From a bacterium (GTDB taxonomy: Bacteria; Verrucomicrobiota; Verrucomicrobiia; Limisphaerales; J093): a stretch of 64,000 nt of DNA. The DNA lies in assembly GCA_021780105.1 (NCBI GenBank), contig JAJXZJ010000022.1, positions 1 to 64,000 on the forward strand, in the 5' to 3' direction. The notes under the pieces were generated by a model. The model saw only the letters and a list, made by a program, of their open reading frames with translations, made no database searches and had not been told where the DNA came from. The translations under genes and the position numbers were made by a program. This document shows, in pieces, positions 17,952 to 26,110 of this stretch (position 1 is its first letter; each line of letters begins with the position of its first letter).

Positions 17952-17967
17952 TGGCCCCTACCATGCC
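17952..17967 (+). promoter_or_regulatory. Possible sigma54 promoter upstream of the NifX-like operon
   Basis: TGGCCC-CTACC-ATGCC keeps the ten-base GG-to-GC spacing and most conserved positions of the sigma54 consensus, but is weaker than the site at 16435-16450. A start near 17979 would leave a leader of about 170 nt before the first NifX-like gene. Confidence 0.3.
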
Positions 17968-18119
17968 AATAAGGGCAGCGCGGTGCGGCGGGCAGATTGC
18001 GTCGCGCCAGCCGGACGGGCCTTGCATTTTGCGATTCACCGTCGGATGAGTTGCGTTGCGCGGCCGCCAGAACCCGCGGAAATCCGGCCATTTCACCAAC
18101 CCACCGTCCCGGAGCATTC

Positions 18120-18135
18120 TGGCATCGAAATCGCA
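18120..18135 (+). promoter_or_regulatory. Second, weaker sigma54-like site directly before the first NifX-like gene
   Basis: TGGCAT-CGAAA-TCGCA also has correct GG-N10-GC spacing. Transcription would begin near 18145, essentially at the proposed GTG start, so it only works if the message is leaderless or the start codon is further downstream. It is listed as an alternative to the site at 17952. Confidence 0.2.
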
Positions 18136-18146
18136 TCAAGGCCGGT

Positions 18147-18551
18147 GTGGTGATTGCGATTCCCAACTGCCAGGGACGCGTCTCGCCGGTCTTCGACGTG
18201 GCGACGCGCCTGACCGTCGTGCGTCTGAAAGGCCAGGCGGAACTGGAGCGCCGGGAAGTCACCCTCGTGGAAGCGCTGCCGGCCGGCCTCGCCCGGAGCG
18301 TCGTCGAACTGGGCGTGGACGTTTTGATCTGCGGGGCCATTTCACGAATGCTCCAGGTCACGCTCGTCCACGCCGGCCTGCGCGTCGTTCCGCGCATTTG
18401 CGGCGAGGTCGAGGCTGTTCTTGGCGCCTGGCGCGCGGGCACGCTGGGCACGCCGGAATTTCAAATGCCCGGCTGTTGCGGGCGCCGCCGGGACGAGCGC
18501 CCCGCCCGCTGCCGCAAGCGATTTCGTCATCAACCCCAATCCCGAGTCTGA
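18147..18551 (+). CDS. NifX/NifB-family Fe-Mo cluster-binding protein 1
   Basis: A 134-residue protein of the dinitrogenase iron-molybdenum cofactor biosynthesis family (Pfam PF02579 type): IAIPNCQGRVSPVFDVA at the N terminus and LGVDVLICGAISRMLQ in the middle. Members bind Mo/Fe/Cu-S clusters without necessarily belonging to nitrogenase; no nif structural genes are seen. The C-terminal tail has a CCGRRRDE motif. The GTG at 18147 (or 18150) is preferred because homology starts there; the frame is open 50 codons upstream without family similarity. First of three related genes downstream of the sigma54 activator. Confidence 0.8.
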   Translation: MVIAIPNCQGRVSPVFDVATRLTVVRLKGQAELERREVTLVEALPAGLARSVVELGVDVLICGAISRMLQVTLVHAGLRVVPRICGEVEAVLGAWRAGTLGTPEFQMPGCCGRRRDERPARCRKRFRHQPQSRV

Positions 18552-18564
18552 AATAGAATACGCC

Positions 18565-18939
18565 ATGAAACTAGCCATTCCCCTGACGGCCGGACGCTTG
18601 TCCGCCCACTTTGGCCATTGCGAACAATTCGCGCTGATCGAAGCTGATCCCACGTCCCGACAAATCCTCAACCAAAAGCTCGCGGTCCCGCCGCCGCACG
18701 AGCCGGGTGTGTTGCCCCGCTGGCTCCACGCGCAGGGCGTCGAAGTCGTCATCGCCGGCGGCATGGGCCGGCGCGCGCTGGATTTGTTCGCCCAAAACCG
18801 CATCGCCGTCCACGCCGGCACCGCCGGCGACACGCCGGACCAGGCGGCGCGGGCCTTTTTGGACGGCACGCTGGCCGGCGGAACCCCGACCTGCGGCCAC
18901 GACCACCATCAATGCCAGGATGGCGCGGCGGCGCATTGA
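18565..18939 (+). CDS. NifX/NifB-family Fe-Mo cluster-binding protein 2
   Basis: A 124-residue paralogue beginning MKLAIPLTAGRLSAHFGHC, with VEVVIAGGMGRRALDLF in the core. GHC near residue 23 and a C-terminal CGHDHHQC tail are likely metal or cluster ligands; the HFGHC motif is typical of the ORP-like subgroup of PF02579. It starts 13 bp after the first paralogue and is 4 bp upstream of the third. Probable role: carrying a Mo/Fe/Cu-S cluster assembled or handled with the downstream MinD-type ATPases. Confidence 0.85.
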   Translation: MKLAIPLTAGRLSAHFGHCEQFALIEADPTSRQILNQKLAVPPPHEPGVLPRWLHAQGVEVVIAGGMGRRALDLFAQNRIAVHAGTAGDTPDQAARAFLDGTLAGGTPTCGHDHHQCQDGAAAH

Positions 18940-18943
18940 AGCC

Positions 18944-19306
18944 ATGAAACTCGCCATTTCTGCCAGCGGATCTAGTCCGGACGCGACGGTGGACCTTCGC
19001 TTCGGTCGGGCGTCGTTCTTCCACATTGTGGACACGGAAACGAAACAGCGAACGGTGGTGGACAACGCCACCGCAGCGGATGCCTTTCAAGGCGCGGGTA
19101 TCCAGGCCAGCCAGACGCTGGCACGCCTGGGCGTTCAGACCGTGCTCACCGGCCACGTCGGTCCAAAGGCGTGGAGTGCGCTGCAAGCCGCCAACATTCA
19201 GGTGTTCGCCGTTGAGGGCGGCACGACGCAGCAGGCGCTTGAGGCGTTCGTCGCCGGCCGGCTGCGGGCGCTCAACCAGGCGGACGCAAGCGGGCACGGA
19301 CGTTAA
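18944..19306 (+). CDS. NifX/NifB-family Fe-Mo cluster-binding protein 3
   Basis: A third 120-residue PF02579-type protein: MKLAISASGSSPDATVDLRFGRASFFHIVD, split here as MKLAISASGSSPDATV and LRFGRASFF, and LGVQTVLTGHVGPKAWSAL. It contains no cysteine, unlike the second paralogue, so a bound cluster would need other ligands such as His32 region residues. The ATG at 18944 lies 4 bp after the preceding stop; a longer in-frame reading from 18707 is only the shadow of the upstream gene. Confidence 0.82.
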   Translation: MKLAISASGSSPDATVDLRFGRASFFHIVDTETKQRTVVDNATAADAFQGAGIQASQTLARLGVQTVLTGHVGPKAWSALQAANIQVFAVEGGTTQQALEAFVAGRLRALNQADASGHGR

Positions 19307-19341
19307 CCGCAAACCACAAGCAGGAACGAAAGGACAAAATC

Positions 19342-19560
19342 ATGACACCTATGGGCGATGGAACTGGACCGCTGGGCCAGGGACCGGTTGGCAAAGGGTT
19401 GGGCCCCTGCGGCGGCGGGCAACGCCGCGGCTGGGGAGGCGGGTGGAGACAAGGCGGCCAGGGTCACGGCCAAGGTCTGGGTCGGGGCCGGGGCCGGGGC
19501 GGGCAGAAGCCACTGCCAGCGCCGACGCCCAACCCGCCGAACGAGAACAAGCCGGGTTAA
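19342..19560 (+). CDS. DUF5320-like Gly/Arg-rich small protein
   Basis: A 72-residue Gly-rich protein with the DUF5320 hallmark GDGTGPLGQGPVGKGLGPC near the N terminus, then an Arg/Gly/Gln-rich stretch and a Pro-rich tail. DUF5320 proteins regularly neighbour NifX-family cluster-binding proteins; their function is unknown. An AGGA sits before the ATG and the gene ends 13 bp before the first MinD ATPase gene. Confidence 0.75.
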   Translation: MTPMGDGTGPLGQGPVGKGLGPCGGGQRRGWGGGWRQGGQGHGQGLGRGRGRGGQKPLPAPTPNPPNENKPG

Positions 19561-19573
19561 GCGGCTGACGCCG

Positions 19574-20494
19574 ATGAAACTCGCCATCGCGAGCGGCAAG
19601 GGCGGCACCGGCAAAACAACCGTGGCCACGAATCTTGCCGTGACGCTTGCGCGGCACGGTCGGTCGGTGGCCTACGTGGACTGCGATGTCGAGGCGCCGA
19701 ACGGCCATCTCTTTCTGAAACCCGCGATTACCCGCGAAGTGCCGGTCGAACGGTTCGTTCCGCGCGTGAACCCGGCGCTTTGCCTCCATTGCGGCATTTG
19801 CGCGGAAAAGTGCCGTTTTCACGCCCTCGTCTCGTTGAGCGACCGGACGTTGGTGTATGAAGAACTGTGTCACAGTTGCGGCGGCTGCGGGCTGAATTGT
19901 CCCAGCGGAGCCATCACCGAGGAATCGCACCCGATGGGCGTGGTGAAGACCGGTGCCACCGGGCCGGTGCAGTTCGTTTCCGGCACAATCCACGTGGGCG
20001 AAGCCAACTGCCCGCCCGTCATCCGCGCCGCCAAACACGCCGCGCCGCCGGCGGACTGGACGATCCTGGACGCCCCGCCGGGCACCGCCTGCCCGATGAT
20101 CGAGACGGTGCGCGATTGCGACTACCTGGTGCTGGTGACCGAGCCGACGCCCTTCGGCCGGCACGACCTGCGACTGGCGCTGGAAGTGGCGCAAGACTTG
20201 AAACGGCCGTGCGGCGTGGTCATCAACCGCGCTCAATCCGGCGCCAACGAGGCGCGTGACGCGTGCGCTCAGGCGCGCGTGCCGGTGCTCGCTGAAATCC
20301 CCGACGCACTGGCCGTTGCCCAAGCCTATTCCCAAGGCCGGTTGGCAGTGGAGGTCGTACCGGAACTGCGGGCGGCGTTCGATCAACTGTTGCACCGACT
20401 GTTTGCCGAGGCGGCAGCGCTAACACGAAGCGATCCAGCAAGTGTCGATTTAATCTCGGCCCCTCACCTGTCCGCGAACTTTTCCGCGTCATGA
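19574..20494 (+). CDS. MinD-family ATPase with inserted 2x[4Fe-4S] ferredoxin domain (1)
   Basis: A 306-residue P-loop ATPase of the Mrp/MinD group (COG1149 type): deviant Walker A SGKGGTGKTT at residues 7-16, then a bacterial ferredoxin insert with two four-Cys motifs (Cys70/73/76/80 and Cys99/102/105/109), then the rest of the ATPase fold with LDAPPGTACPMIETV and VTEPTPFGRHDL. Such proteins act in Fe-S or Mo-S cluster assembly and are part of the ORP complex in Desulfovibrio. The stop overlaps the next gene's start (ATGA). Confidence 0.92.
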   Translation: MKLAIASGKGGTGKTTVATNLAVTLARHGRSVAYVDCDVEAPNGHLFLKPAITREVPVERFVPRVNPALCLHCGICAEKCRFHALVSLSDRTLVYEELCHSCGGCGLNCPSGAITEESHPMGVVKTGATGPVQFVSGTIHVGEANCPPVIRAAKHAAPPADWTILDAPPGTACPMIETVRDCDYLVLVTEPTPFGRHDLRLALEVAQDLKRPCGVVINRAQSGANEARDACAQARVPVLAEIPDALAVAQAYSQGRLAVEVVPELRAAFDQLLHRLFAEAAALTRSDPASVDLISAPHLSANFSAS

Positions 20495-21402
20495 GCAACG
20501 AATCCTCCATCTGGGAACTGGTCGTGCTCAGTGGCAAAGGCGGCACCGGAAAAACCTCGGTCACGGCTTCGCTGGCGGCGTTGGCGGACAAGCCGGTGCT
20601 CGCCGATTGCGACGTGGACGCCTCGAACCTGCCGCTGGTCCTGGACCCGCGCCCGCGGCGGCGGGACGCGTTCACCGGTGGCCAAATTGCGCGCGTCAAG
20701 CCTGGTCATTGCACCGCCTGCGGGAAATGCGAGGAGTTGTGCCGGTTCGACGCCATTTATTTTGACGGACCGGGCAACGGCCGGGTGCCGCGCACGTTCC
20801 GCGTGGACGCGTCCGCTTGCGAAGGCTGCGGCGTGTGTGCCGATTTTTGCGCCGAACACGCCATCAAAATGACCCCGGCCGACACCGGCGAATGGTTCAT
20901 CTCGGACACGCGCTTCGGTCCGCTGGTCCACGCCCGCTTGCGGCCCGGCCGGGGCAATTCCGGCAAACTGGCCGCCCTCGTCCGCGAGCAGGCCCGCCAG
21001 GCGACGCGCGAAACGGGCCGTCACCTAATTCTGGTGGACGGACCGCCGGGCGTCGGCTGCTCCGTCATGGCCAGCCTGACCGGCGCGACCCGCGTGCTTG
21101 CGGTGACCGAGCCGACGCCTTCCGGCGAGCACGATCTGGAGCGGGTGCTGGCGCTGGCGCGGCATTTTGAAATCTCCGCCAGCGTGTGCGTGAACCAACA
21201 CGATTTGAACCCGGCCCAGACGGCGCGCATTGAACGTCGCGCCGCTGAGTTGGGCGCGGTGATCGCCGGCCGGATTCCCTATGATCTGGCTGTAACTGAC
21301 GCCCAGCGTCAAGGCAGGCCGGTGGTCGAACACGACCACGGGCCGGCAGCCCAAGCCATCATTCAATTGTGGAAAAACATATCTCCAACCTTCACAAATT
21401 AG
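20491..21402 (+). CDS. MinD-family ATPase with inserted 2x[4Fe-4S] ferredoxin domain (2)
   Basis: A 303-residue paralogue of the preceding protein: Walker A SGKGGTGKTS (14-23), ferredoxin motifs Cys74/77/80/84 and Cys110/113/116/120, then VDGPPGVGCSVMASL and VTEPTPSGEHDL. The pair probably forms a heterodimer, as for the two MinD ATPases of ORP clusters. It overlaps the upstream gene by 4 bp (ATGA) and the GTG start of the NifU-Mrp fusion by 34 bp. Confidence 0.92.
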   Translation: MSNESSIWELVVLSGKGGTGKTSVTASLAALADKPVLADCDVDASNLPLVLDPRPRRRDAFTGGQIARVKPGHCTACGKCEELCRFDAIYFDGPGNGRVPRTFRVDASACEGCGVCADFCAEHAIKMTPADTGEWFISDTRFGPLVHARLRPGRGNSGKLAALVREQARQATRETGRHLILVDGPPGVGCSVMASLTGATRVLAVTEPTPSGEHDLERVLALARHFEISASVCVNQHDLNPAQTARIERRAAELGAVIAGRIPYDLAVTDAQRQGRPVVEHDHGPAAQAIIQLWKNISPTFTN

Positions 21403-22661
21403 GCATCCGGTCCCTGCCAGCCAACTTCGGCCCGCTGAAAGGCGCCAATGCCAACGCCCGCCTCACCGGCCCGTGCGGCGACACGATGGAAATGTGGCTG
21501 GGGGTGGGCGACCGATGCGTCCGGCGGGCCACGTTCATCACCGATGGTTGCGGCTCCTCCCTTGCCTGCGGTTCGATGGTCGCCTGGCTGGCCGAAGGCA
21601 AGAGCCTGGATGAAGCGCGGCAGTTGTCGCCCGCCGAGGTGCTCAAGGCCGCTGGGAATGGCGCGGAAGAGCACTGCGCCCTGCTGGCGGTGAACACGCT
21701 GCGCGCGGCGCTAGACACCCGCCCGCCCGAAGTAGCTCCGCCTCCTGCCGATGCGTGCCACTGTAGCGAAAGCACAAGTGAGCATTGCGTCGCGTCATTC
21801 TCGTCTCGTAACGCCGCGGGGACGAAATCGCCCACCCCGCCGCAAGCAGACGCGGCCTTGGAAGCTCGACTGCGGACCATCCGACATAAGATGCTTGTCC
21901 TGTCCGGCAAGGGCGGCGTTGGCAAGAGCACCGTCGCCGCCAACCTCGCCATGTCCTTGGCCCTGACAGGACACCGCGTGGGCTTGCTGGACGTGGACAT
22001 TCACGGGCCGAGCATTCCCAAATTGATGGGCTTGGAAGGCAACCGGCCCAGCGCCGACGCCGCCGGCATCCAACCGCTCTCCGTGAGCCCCAACCTCAAA
22101 GTCATGTCCATCGGCTTCCTGTTGGAAAGCGAGCGCGACGCCGTGATCTGGCGTGGGCCGATGAAGTATAGTGTCATTCAGCAATTCCTGCGCGATGTGG
22201 CGTGGGGCGAACTCGACTATCTGATCATTGACTCCCCGCCCGGCACCGGCGATGAGCCATTGTCCGTCGCGCAATTGGTCGGCCAACCCGCCAGCGCCAT
22301 CGTCGTCACCACGCCCCAGGATGTGGCAGTGGCCGACGTGCGTCGCTCAATTACCTTTTGCCGGCAAGTCCACCTGCAGGTGTTGGGCATCGTGGAGAAC
22401 ATGAACGGCTTCGCCTGCCCGCACTGCGGCAAGACCAGCGACCTCTTCAAGGCTGGCGGCGGCGAGGCGCTGGCCAGCGAGATGAGCGTGCCCTTCTTAG
22501 GCCGGGTTCCCCTGGACCCGCAGGTGGTGGTTTCCGGCGACGCGGGCACGCCTTTCATTTCCCGCTTCACCGGAAGCGCGGCGGCGCGAGCGTTTGATCC
22601 GATGGTCCGTCTGATTCTGGCCGCCTTGCCAATGCCCGACACAAAATCGTCTGCAACCTGA
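21369..22661 (+). CDS. NifU-N / Mrp (ApbC/NBP35) fusion protein
   Basis: A 430-residue fusion. Residues 1-115 resemble the NifU/IscU scaffold domain, with cluster-ligand cysteines Cys36 (GPCGD), Cys61 (DGCGSSLAC) and Cys103 (EHCALLA). A Pro/Ser/Cys-rich linker (116-165) leads to an Mrp ATPase with Walker A SGKGGVGKST (179-188), DVDIHGPSIPKLMG, IDSPPGTGDEPLS and the CPHC pair near residue 351. Mrp proteins are Fe-S cluster carriers; fusing a scaffold to a carrier would channel clusters directly. The GTG at 21369 overlaps the previous gene by 34 bp. Confidence 0.9.
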   Translation: MEKHISNLHKLGIRSLPANFGPLKGANANARLTGPCGDTMEMWLGVGDRCVRRATFITDGCGSSLACGSMVAWLAEGKSLDEARQLSPAEVLKAAGNGAEEHCALLAVNTLRAALDTRPPEVAPPPADACHCSESTSEHCVASFSSRNAAGTKSPTPPQADAALEARLRTIRHKMLVLSGKGGVGKSTVAANLAMSLALTGHRVGLLDVDIHGPSIPKLMGLEGNRPSADAAGIQPLSVSPNLKVMSIGFLLESERDAVIWRGPMKYSVIQQFLRDVAWGELDYLIIDSPPGTGDEPLSVAQLVGQPASAIVVTTPQDVAVADVRRSITFCRQVHLQVLGIVENMNGFACPHCGKTSDLFKAGGGEALASEMSVPFLGRVPLDPQVVVSGDAGTPFISRFTGSAAARAFDPMVRLILAALPMPDTKSSAT

Positions 22662-22725
22662 ACCGGAAAATGTTTGTCGCATCGAACCTACACGCTGGTC
22701 GTCACCAAACGATCAGCCAAGCCGC

Positions 22726-23355
22726 ATGAAGCGAAATTGGATCAACGGGTGGCTGGACATTTTGCTGGCGCTGGGATTGTGGAGCCTGGCGCTCACCGGT
22801 TTGATCATGCGCTATGTGTTGCCGCCGGGCAGCGGCTGGCGCCGTGCGCTTTGGGGCCTGAACCGCCACGATTGGGGCAACGTTCATTTCTGGCTTTCCC
22901 TCGGCGTCGGCACGCTGCTGACCATGCATCTGGCGCTGCATTGGCAGTGGATTGGCGCCATGTTTCCACGCCTGTTCCGCCGCGGCAACGTTGTCATGGC
23001 GCCGCCTTCCCCGGCGCGGCGCAACGCGGCGGGTCCCGGCTTGCTCCTGGCCGTGGCGGTCGTGAGCGCGCTTTTTTTCTGGTTGGTGCAAAACCGCGTG
23101 GTTGAAGGAGGCCGGCCGGGACGCGGCTGGGGGCGCGAACATGCCACGAGCGAGGCGCCGGCCCGCGCGGCAAACACGCCACAAGTGAGAGGCTGGATGG
23201 TGTTGGTGGCGGAAGCCAGCGCAGCGTCCACAACCCATGGCGACCTGGGAACTCCCATCAAAATCCGCTTGGCGAAACGTGAGGATTGCGGCTTGACACG
23301 GCAACTCCCAGAGGGTGTCTCGAAACAATCGCAAATGTCCGCAATTACTTTGTAA
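22726..23355 (+). CDS. DUF4405-like membrane protein (possible b-type heme carrier)
   Basis: A 209-residue protein with three N-terminal hydrophobic helices (about residues 10-30, 48-66 and 100-122) of the DUF4405 kind, including conserved-looking His in NRHDWGNVHFWLSL and MHLALHWQW that could ligate heme. The C-terminal half is polar (VRGWMVLVAEASAAS ...) and unassigned. DUF4405 proteins often accompany NifX/MinD clusters. It sits 64 bp after the fusion gene and 6 bp before the ThuA-like gene, closing the core of the ORP-like operon. Confidence 0.65.
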   Translation: MKRNWINGWLDILLALGLWSLALTGLIMRYVLPPGSGWRRALWGLNRHDWGNVHFWLSLGVGTLLTMHLALHWQWIGAMFPRLFRRGNVVMAPPSPARRNAAGPGLLLAVAVVSALFFWLVQNRVVEGGRPGRGWGREHATSEAPARAANTPQVRGWMVLVAEASAASTTHGDLGTPIKIRLAKREDCGLTRQLPEGVSKQSQMSAITL

Positions 23356-23361
23356 TTACTT

Positions 23362-24264
23362 ATGAAAATCACACGTACTCTCTACATCATCACCGTTTGC
23401 TTGCTGGCTGCGGCCGTGCTGTCGTTGTCAGCGGCGGAGAAGTTGAAAGTCCTCATTGTGGATGGCCAGAACAACCACAACTGGCGGACGACCACGCCCA
23501 TGTTGAAATGGATTCTTGAAGACTGCGGGCGTTTCACCGTGGCTGTCTCCACCACGCCGCCGGAGAAATCGAGTCCCGACTTATGGAAGGAATGGCATCC
23601 GACGTTTACCAATTACGACGCGGTTCTCTTGAATTACAATGGCGAGCGTTGGCCGGCGCGGGTTAACCAGCAGTTCGTGGAATACGTCCGCAACGGCGGC
23701 GGGCTGGTGGTTGTCCACGCCGCCGACAACGCCTTTCCGGATTGGCCGGAGTTCAACGACATGATCGCCGTGGGCGGCTGGGGCGGACGCAACGAGCAGA
23801 ACGGTCCGATGATCCGCTGGCGCGACGGCAAGCAGGTTCTCGACCGCACGCCTGGCGACGGTGGGACGCACGGTGCCGCCGGCCCCTATGTCGTCAACAT
23901 CATTGTCACCAACCATCCGATCACCATGGGTTTGCCTTCAGGCTGGAGGCACGCGAAGGACGAGTTGTACGGGCGCCTGCGCGGCCCGTGCAAGAACTTC
24001 ACCGTGCTCGCCAACGCGTTCTCCGCCAAGGAAACCGGCGGCACCGGCGAGGTTGAGCCGGTCCTCCTCGTGATTAACTACGGTCAAGGCCGCGTCTTCC
24101 ACGATGTGCTCGGCCACGACGCGGACTCGATGGCGGACACCGGCTTCCAATGCACCCTTCAGCGCGGCACCGAGTGGGCGGCGACAGGCAAGGTGACCTT
24201 GCCGGCGCCCAAACCTGAAGCGATGGCGATAGACAAGGTAGTAATGCACCAGCCGCCTCGTTAA
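23362..24264 (+). CDS. ThuA-like exported protein
   Basis: A 300-residue protein with a signal peptide (LYIITVCLLAAAVLSLSAA) and a ThuA/glutamine-amidotransferase-like fold: KVLIVDGQNNHNW, FTNYDAVLLNYNG, YVRNGGGLVVVHAADN, and WGGRNEQNGP. ThuA-like domains are abundant in Verrucomicrobia and Planctomycetes and are linked to sugar (trehalose-like) metabolism, though the reaction is unsettled. It begins 6 bp after the DUF4405-like gene, so it may be co-transcribed, but its function does not obviously fit cluster biology. Confidence 0.85.
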   Translation: MKITRTLYIITVCLLAAAVLSLSAAEKLKVLIVDGQNNHNWRTTTPMLKWILEDCGRFTVAVSTTPPEKSSPDLWKEWHPTFTNYDAVLLNYNGERWPARVNQQFVEYVRNGGGLVVVHAADNAFPDWPEFNDMIAVGGWGGRNEQNGPMIRWRDGKQVLDRTPGDGGTHGAAGPYVVNIIVTNHPITMGLPSGWRHAKDELYGRLRGPCKNFTVLANAFSAKETGGTGEVEPVLLVINYGQGRVFHDVLGHDADSMADTGFQCTLQRGTEWAATGKVTLPAPKPEAMAIDKVVMHQPPR

Positions 24265-24285
24265 GCCAAAAGACCGTTATTACTT

Positions 24286-24663
24286 ATGATAAACGGAATG
24301 GAGATTTTGGCCCAGGGCTGGGAAAACCACGAAGGGCCGGCCGTGCTGGCAACAGTGGATGCCGCGAAGACCCCAAACGCGATCTACGTAAACGAAATCC
24401 GCTATGTTCCCGACGAGGGCTTCATTATAGCGGACAATTATTTCCACAAGACTCGCGCAAACATCATGAGCGGAACGAAGGGCGCGATCTTGTTTCTGAC
24501 CAGGGAACGCAAGTCGTTTCAGGTAAAAGGGCCGCTGACCTATCACACAAACGGCCCCCAATTTGAAAATATGCGGTCCTGGCATAGTCCGAAGTATCCG
24601 GGTGTGGCGGCCACGCTTCTGCGGATCGAGGAAGCTTACAGTGGCGCCGAAAAGTTACTCTGA
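24286..24663 (+). CDS. PNPOx-like split-barrel flavoprotein
   Basis: A 125-residue protein with the small split beta-barrel of pyridoxamine-phosphate-oxidase-like FMN proteins: EGPAVLATVDAAKTPNAIYV, EGFIIADNYFHKTRANI and GAILFLTRERKSFQVKG. It is probably an FMN- or heme-binding reductase; the substrate is unknown. It lies 22 bp after the ThuA-like gene and 13 bp before the CoA-binding-domain gene. Confidence 0.8.
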   Translation: MINGMEILAQGWENHEGPAVLATVDAAKTPNAIYVNEIRYVPDEGFIIADNYFHKTRANIMSGTKGAILFLTRERKSFQVKGPLTYHTNGPQFENMRSWHSPKYPGVAATLLRIEEAYSGAEKLL

Positions 24664-24676
24664 GGAAAGGAACGTA

Positions 24677-25093
24677 ATGAATGTCGCCGTCTTGGGCGCC
24701 AGTAACAAGCCGGAGCGCTACAGCTTCAAAGCCGTGCGCATGCTCCGGGAGAAGGGGCACACGCCATTTCCTGTCCATCCCGCGCTGGCAGAGGTGGACG
24801 GCCTGCCGGTCTTTCCTTCATTGCGCGCCATTCCCTCGCCGGCGGATACGATCACGGTCCATCTCTCGCCCCGCAACCAGCCGCCCATCGCGGACGAGCT
24901 GCTGAACAGCGGTGCGCGCCGGATCATTTTCAATCCTGGCACCGAGAATCCCGAACTGGCCGACCAGCTCCGCCAACGCGGCAAGGAAGTAGTCCACGCT
25001 TGCACGCTGGTGCTCTTGACCACCGGTCAGTTCACCAAGGAAGCAGGCTCGCCTCCGCCCGCGCCGCCGGGTCACACGAGCGGCGATCATTGA
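24677..25093 (+). CDS. CoA-binding-domain protein (YccU-like)
   Basis: A 138-residue Rossmann-fold CoA-binding protein: VAVLGASNKPERYSFKAV at the N terminus, then FPVHPALAEVDGLPVFPSL and RRIIFNPGTENPEL. The family (COG1832) binds CoA but has no settled activity. GAGGAAAGG lies about 8 bp before the ATG. Its place in a run of small genes between a PNPOx-like protein and a radical SAM protein suggests one transcript. Confidence 0.85.
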   Translation: MNVAVLGASNKPERYSFKAVRMLREKGHTPFPVHPALAEVDGLPVFPSLRAIPSPADTITVHLSPRNQPPIADELLNSGARRIIFNPGTENPELADQLRQRGKEVVHACTLVLLTTGQFTKEAGSPPPAPPGHTSGDH

Positions 25094-25111
25094 TTCGCAA
25101 ACCCAAGCGCC

Positions 25112-26110
25112 ATGAACGACCAGCGCCAACACCATATCTTCGGTCCGGTGCCTTCCCGCCGGCTGGGCCGGTCGCTGGGTGTGGACCTCGTGCCGTTCAA
25201 GACCTGCACCTACGACTGCATTTACTGCCAGTTGGGCCGCACCACCTGCAAAACGCATGAACGCAAGGAGTGGGTCCCGATGGATGCCGTGCTGGAAGAA
25301 CTCAAGCAGAAGCTCGCCACCCACCCGGACTACATCACCCTCAGCGGCTCAGGCGAACCGACACTCTGCCCGCGCCTGGGCGAAATCATCGAACGGATCA
25401 AGGCCATGACGAGCATACCCGTGGCCGTTCTGACCAACGGCTCGTTGCTCTGGTTGAAAGAAGTGCGTGCGGCCGTGGCGCTGGCCGACGTGGTGATGCC
25501 GTCGCTGGACGCCGGCGATGATCTGCTCTTTCAAACCGTGAACCGGCCGCATCCGGAAATCACCTTCGAGCGGCTGGTTTCGGGACTGGAGCAGTTCCGC
25601 CGTGAATTCACCGGCCAATACTGGCTGGAAGTGATGTTGCTGGCGGGCCACACCGCCTTGCCCGCCCATGTGCAAAAAATCGCACACTGGGTTCAGCGCA
25701 TCCGGCCGGACCGGGTGCAACTCAACACCGCCACGCGGCCGCCCTGCGAGGAATTCGCTCTGCCGGTGCCGCCCGCGCGCCTGGCGGAACTGGCCAGGCT
25801 GATCCGGCCGACGGCGGAGGTGGTTGCGGAACATCGAGCCCGGACAGTGCCCGCCGGATCAACGGCTTCGGCGGAAACCATCCTGGCGCTTCTCCGACGC
25901 CGTCCCTGCACGGTCGAAGGCATCGCGCAGGGCTTGGGCATGAAGCCCGCTGAGGCAGTCAAGCTCCTGGCCCACCTTGAATCGCGGGGCAGAGTCCACA
26001 CCGAGCGGCAGGGCAGCGAGCGGTTTTACCGGGCAACCACCTCAACCCAGGGCCAGACCCCGTCCCAATTCACCCCGCCGGGCGTAGCCGTGAAAGCCGC
26101 CAAGCCATGA
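25112..26110 (+). CDS. Radical SAM protein (COG0731-like) with C-terminal winged helix
   Basis: A 332-residue radical SAM enzyme with the cluster motif CTYDCIYC (Cys32, Cys36, Cys39) following FGPVPSRRLGRSLGVD, a signature of the COG0731 'wyosine-synthase-like' group. SAM-binding elements include LSGSGEPTLC. The last 90 residues form a winged-helix-like region (CTVEGIAQGLGMKPAEAVKLL ..., seen as VEGIAQGLGMKPAEAV). The true substrate is unknown; the tRNA-modifying name is unlikely in bacteria. Its stop overlaps the start of a 50-aa ORF (ATGA). Confidence 0.88.
   Translation: MNDQRQHHIFGPVPSRRLGRSLGVDLVPFKTCTYDCIYCQLGRTTCKTHERKEWVPMDAVLEELKQKLATHPDYITLSGSGEPTLCPRLGEIIERIKAMTSIPVAVLTNGSLLWLKEVRAAVALADVVMPSLDAGDDLLFQTVNRPHPEITFERLVSGLEQFRREFTGQYWLEVMLLAGHTALPAHVQKIAHWVQRIRPDRVQLNTATRPPCEEFALPVPPARLAELARLIRPTAEVVAEHRARTVPAGSTASAETILALLRRRPCTVEGIAQGLGMKPAEAVKLLAHLESRGRVHTERQGSERFYRATTSTQGQTPSQFTPPGVAVKAAKP

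Noticed and set aside
16459..18117. 552-codon minus-strand frame opposite the sigma54 activator
   Set aside because: Shadow frame; the plus-strand activator with Walker motifs and Fis HTH explains the region.
18144..23355. Nitrogenase (nif) regulon membership of the NifX-like genes
   Set aside because: No nifH, nifD, nifK, nifE or nifN is present and the MinD/DUF5320 neighbours point to an ORP-like system instead.
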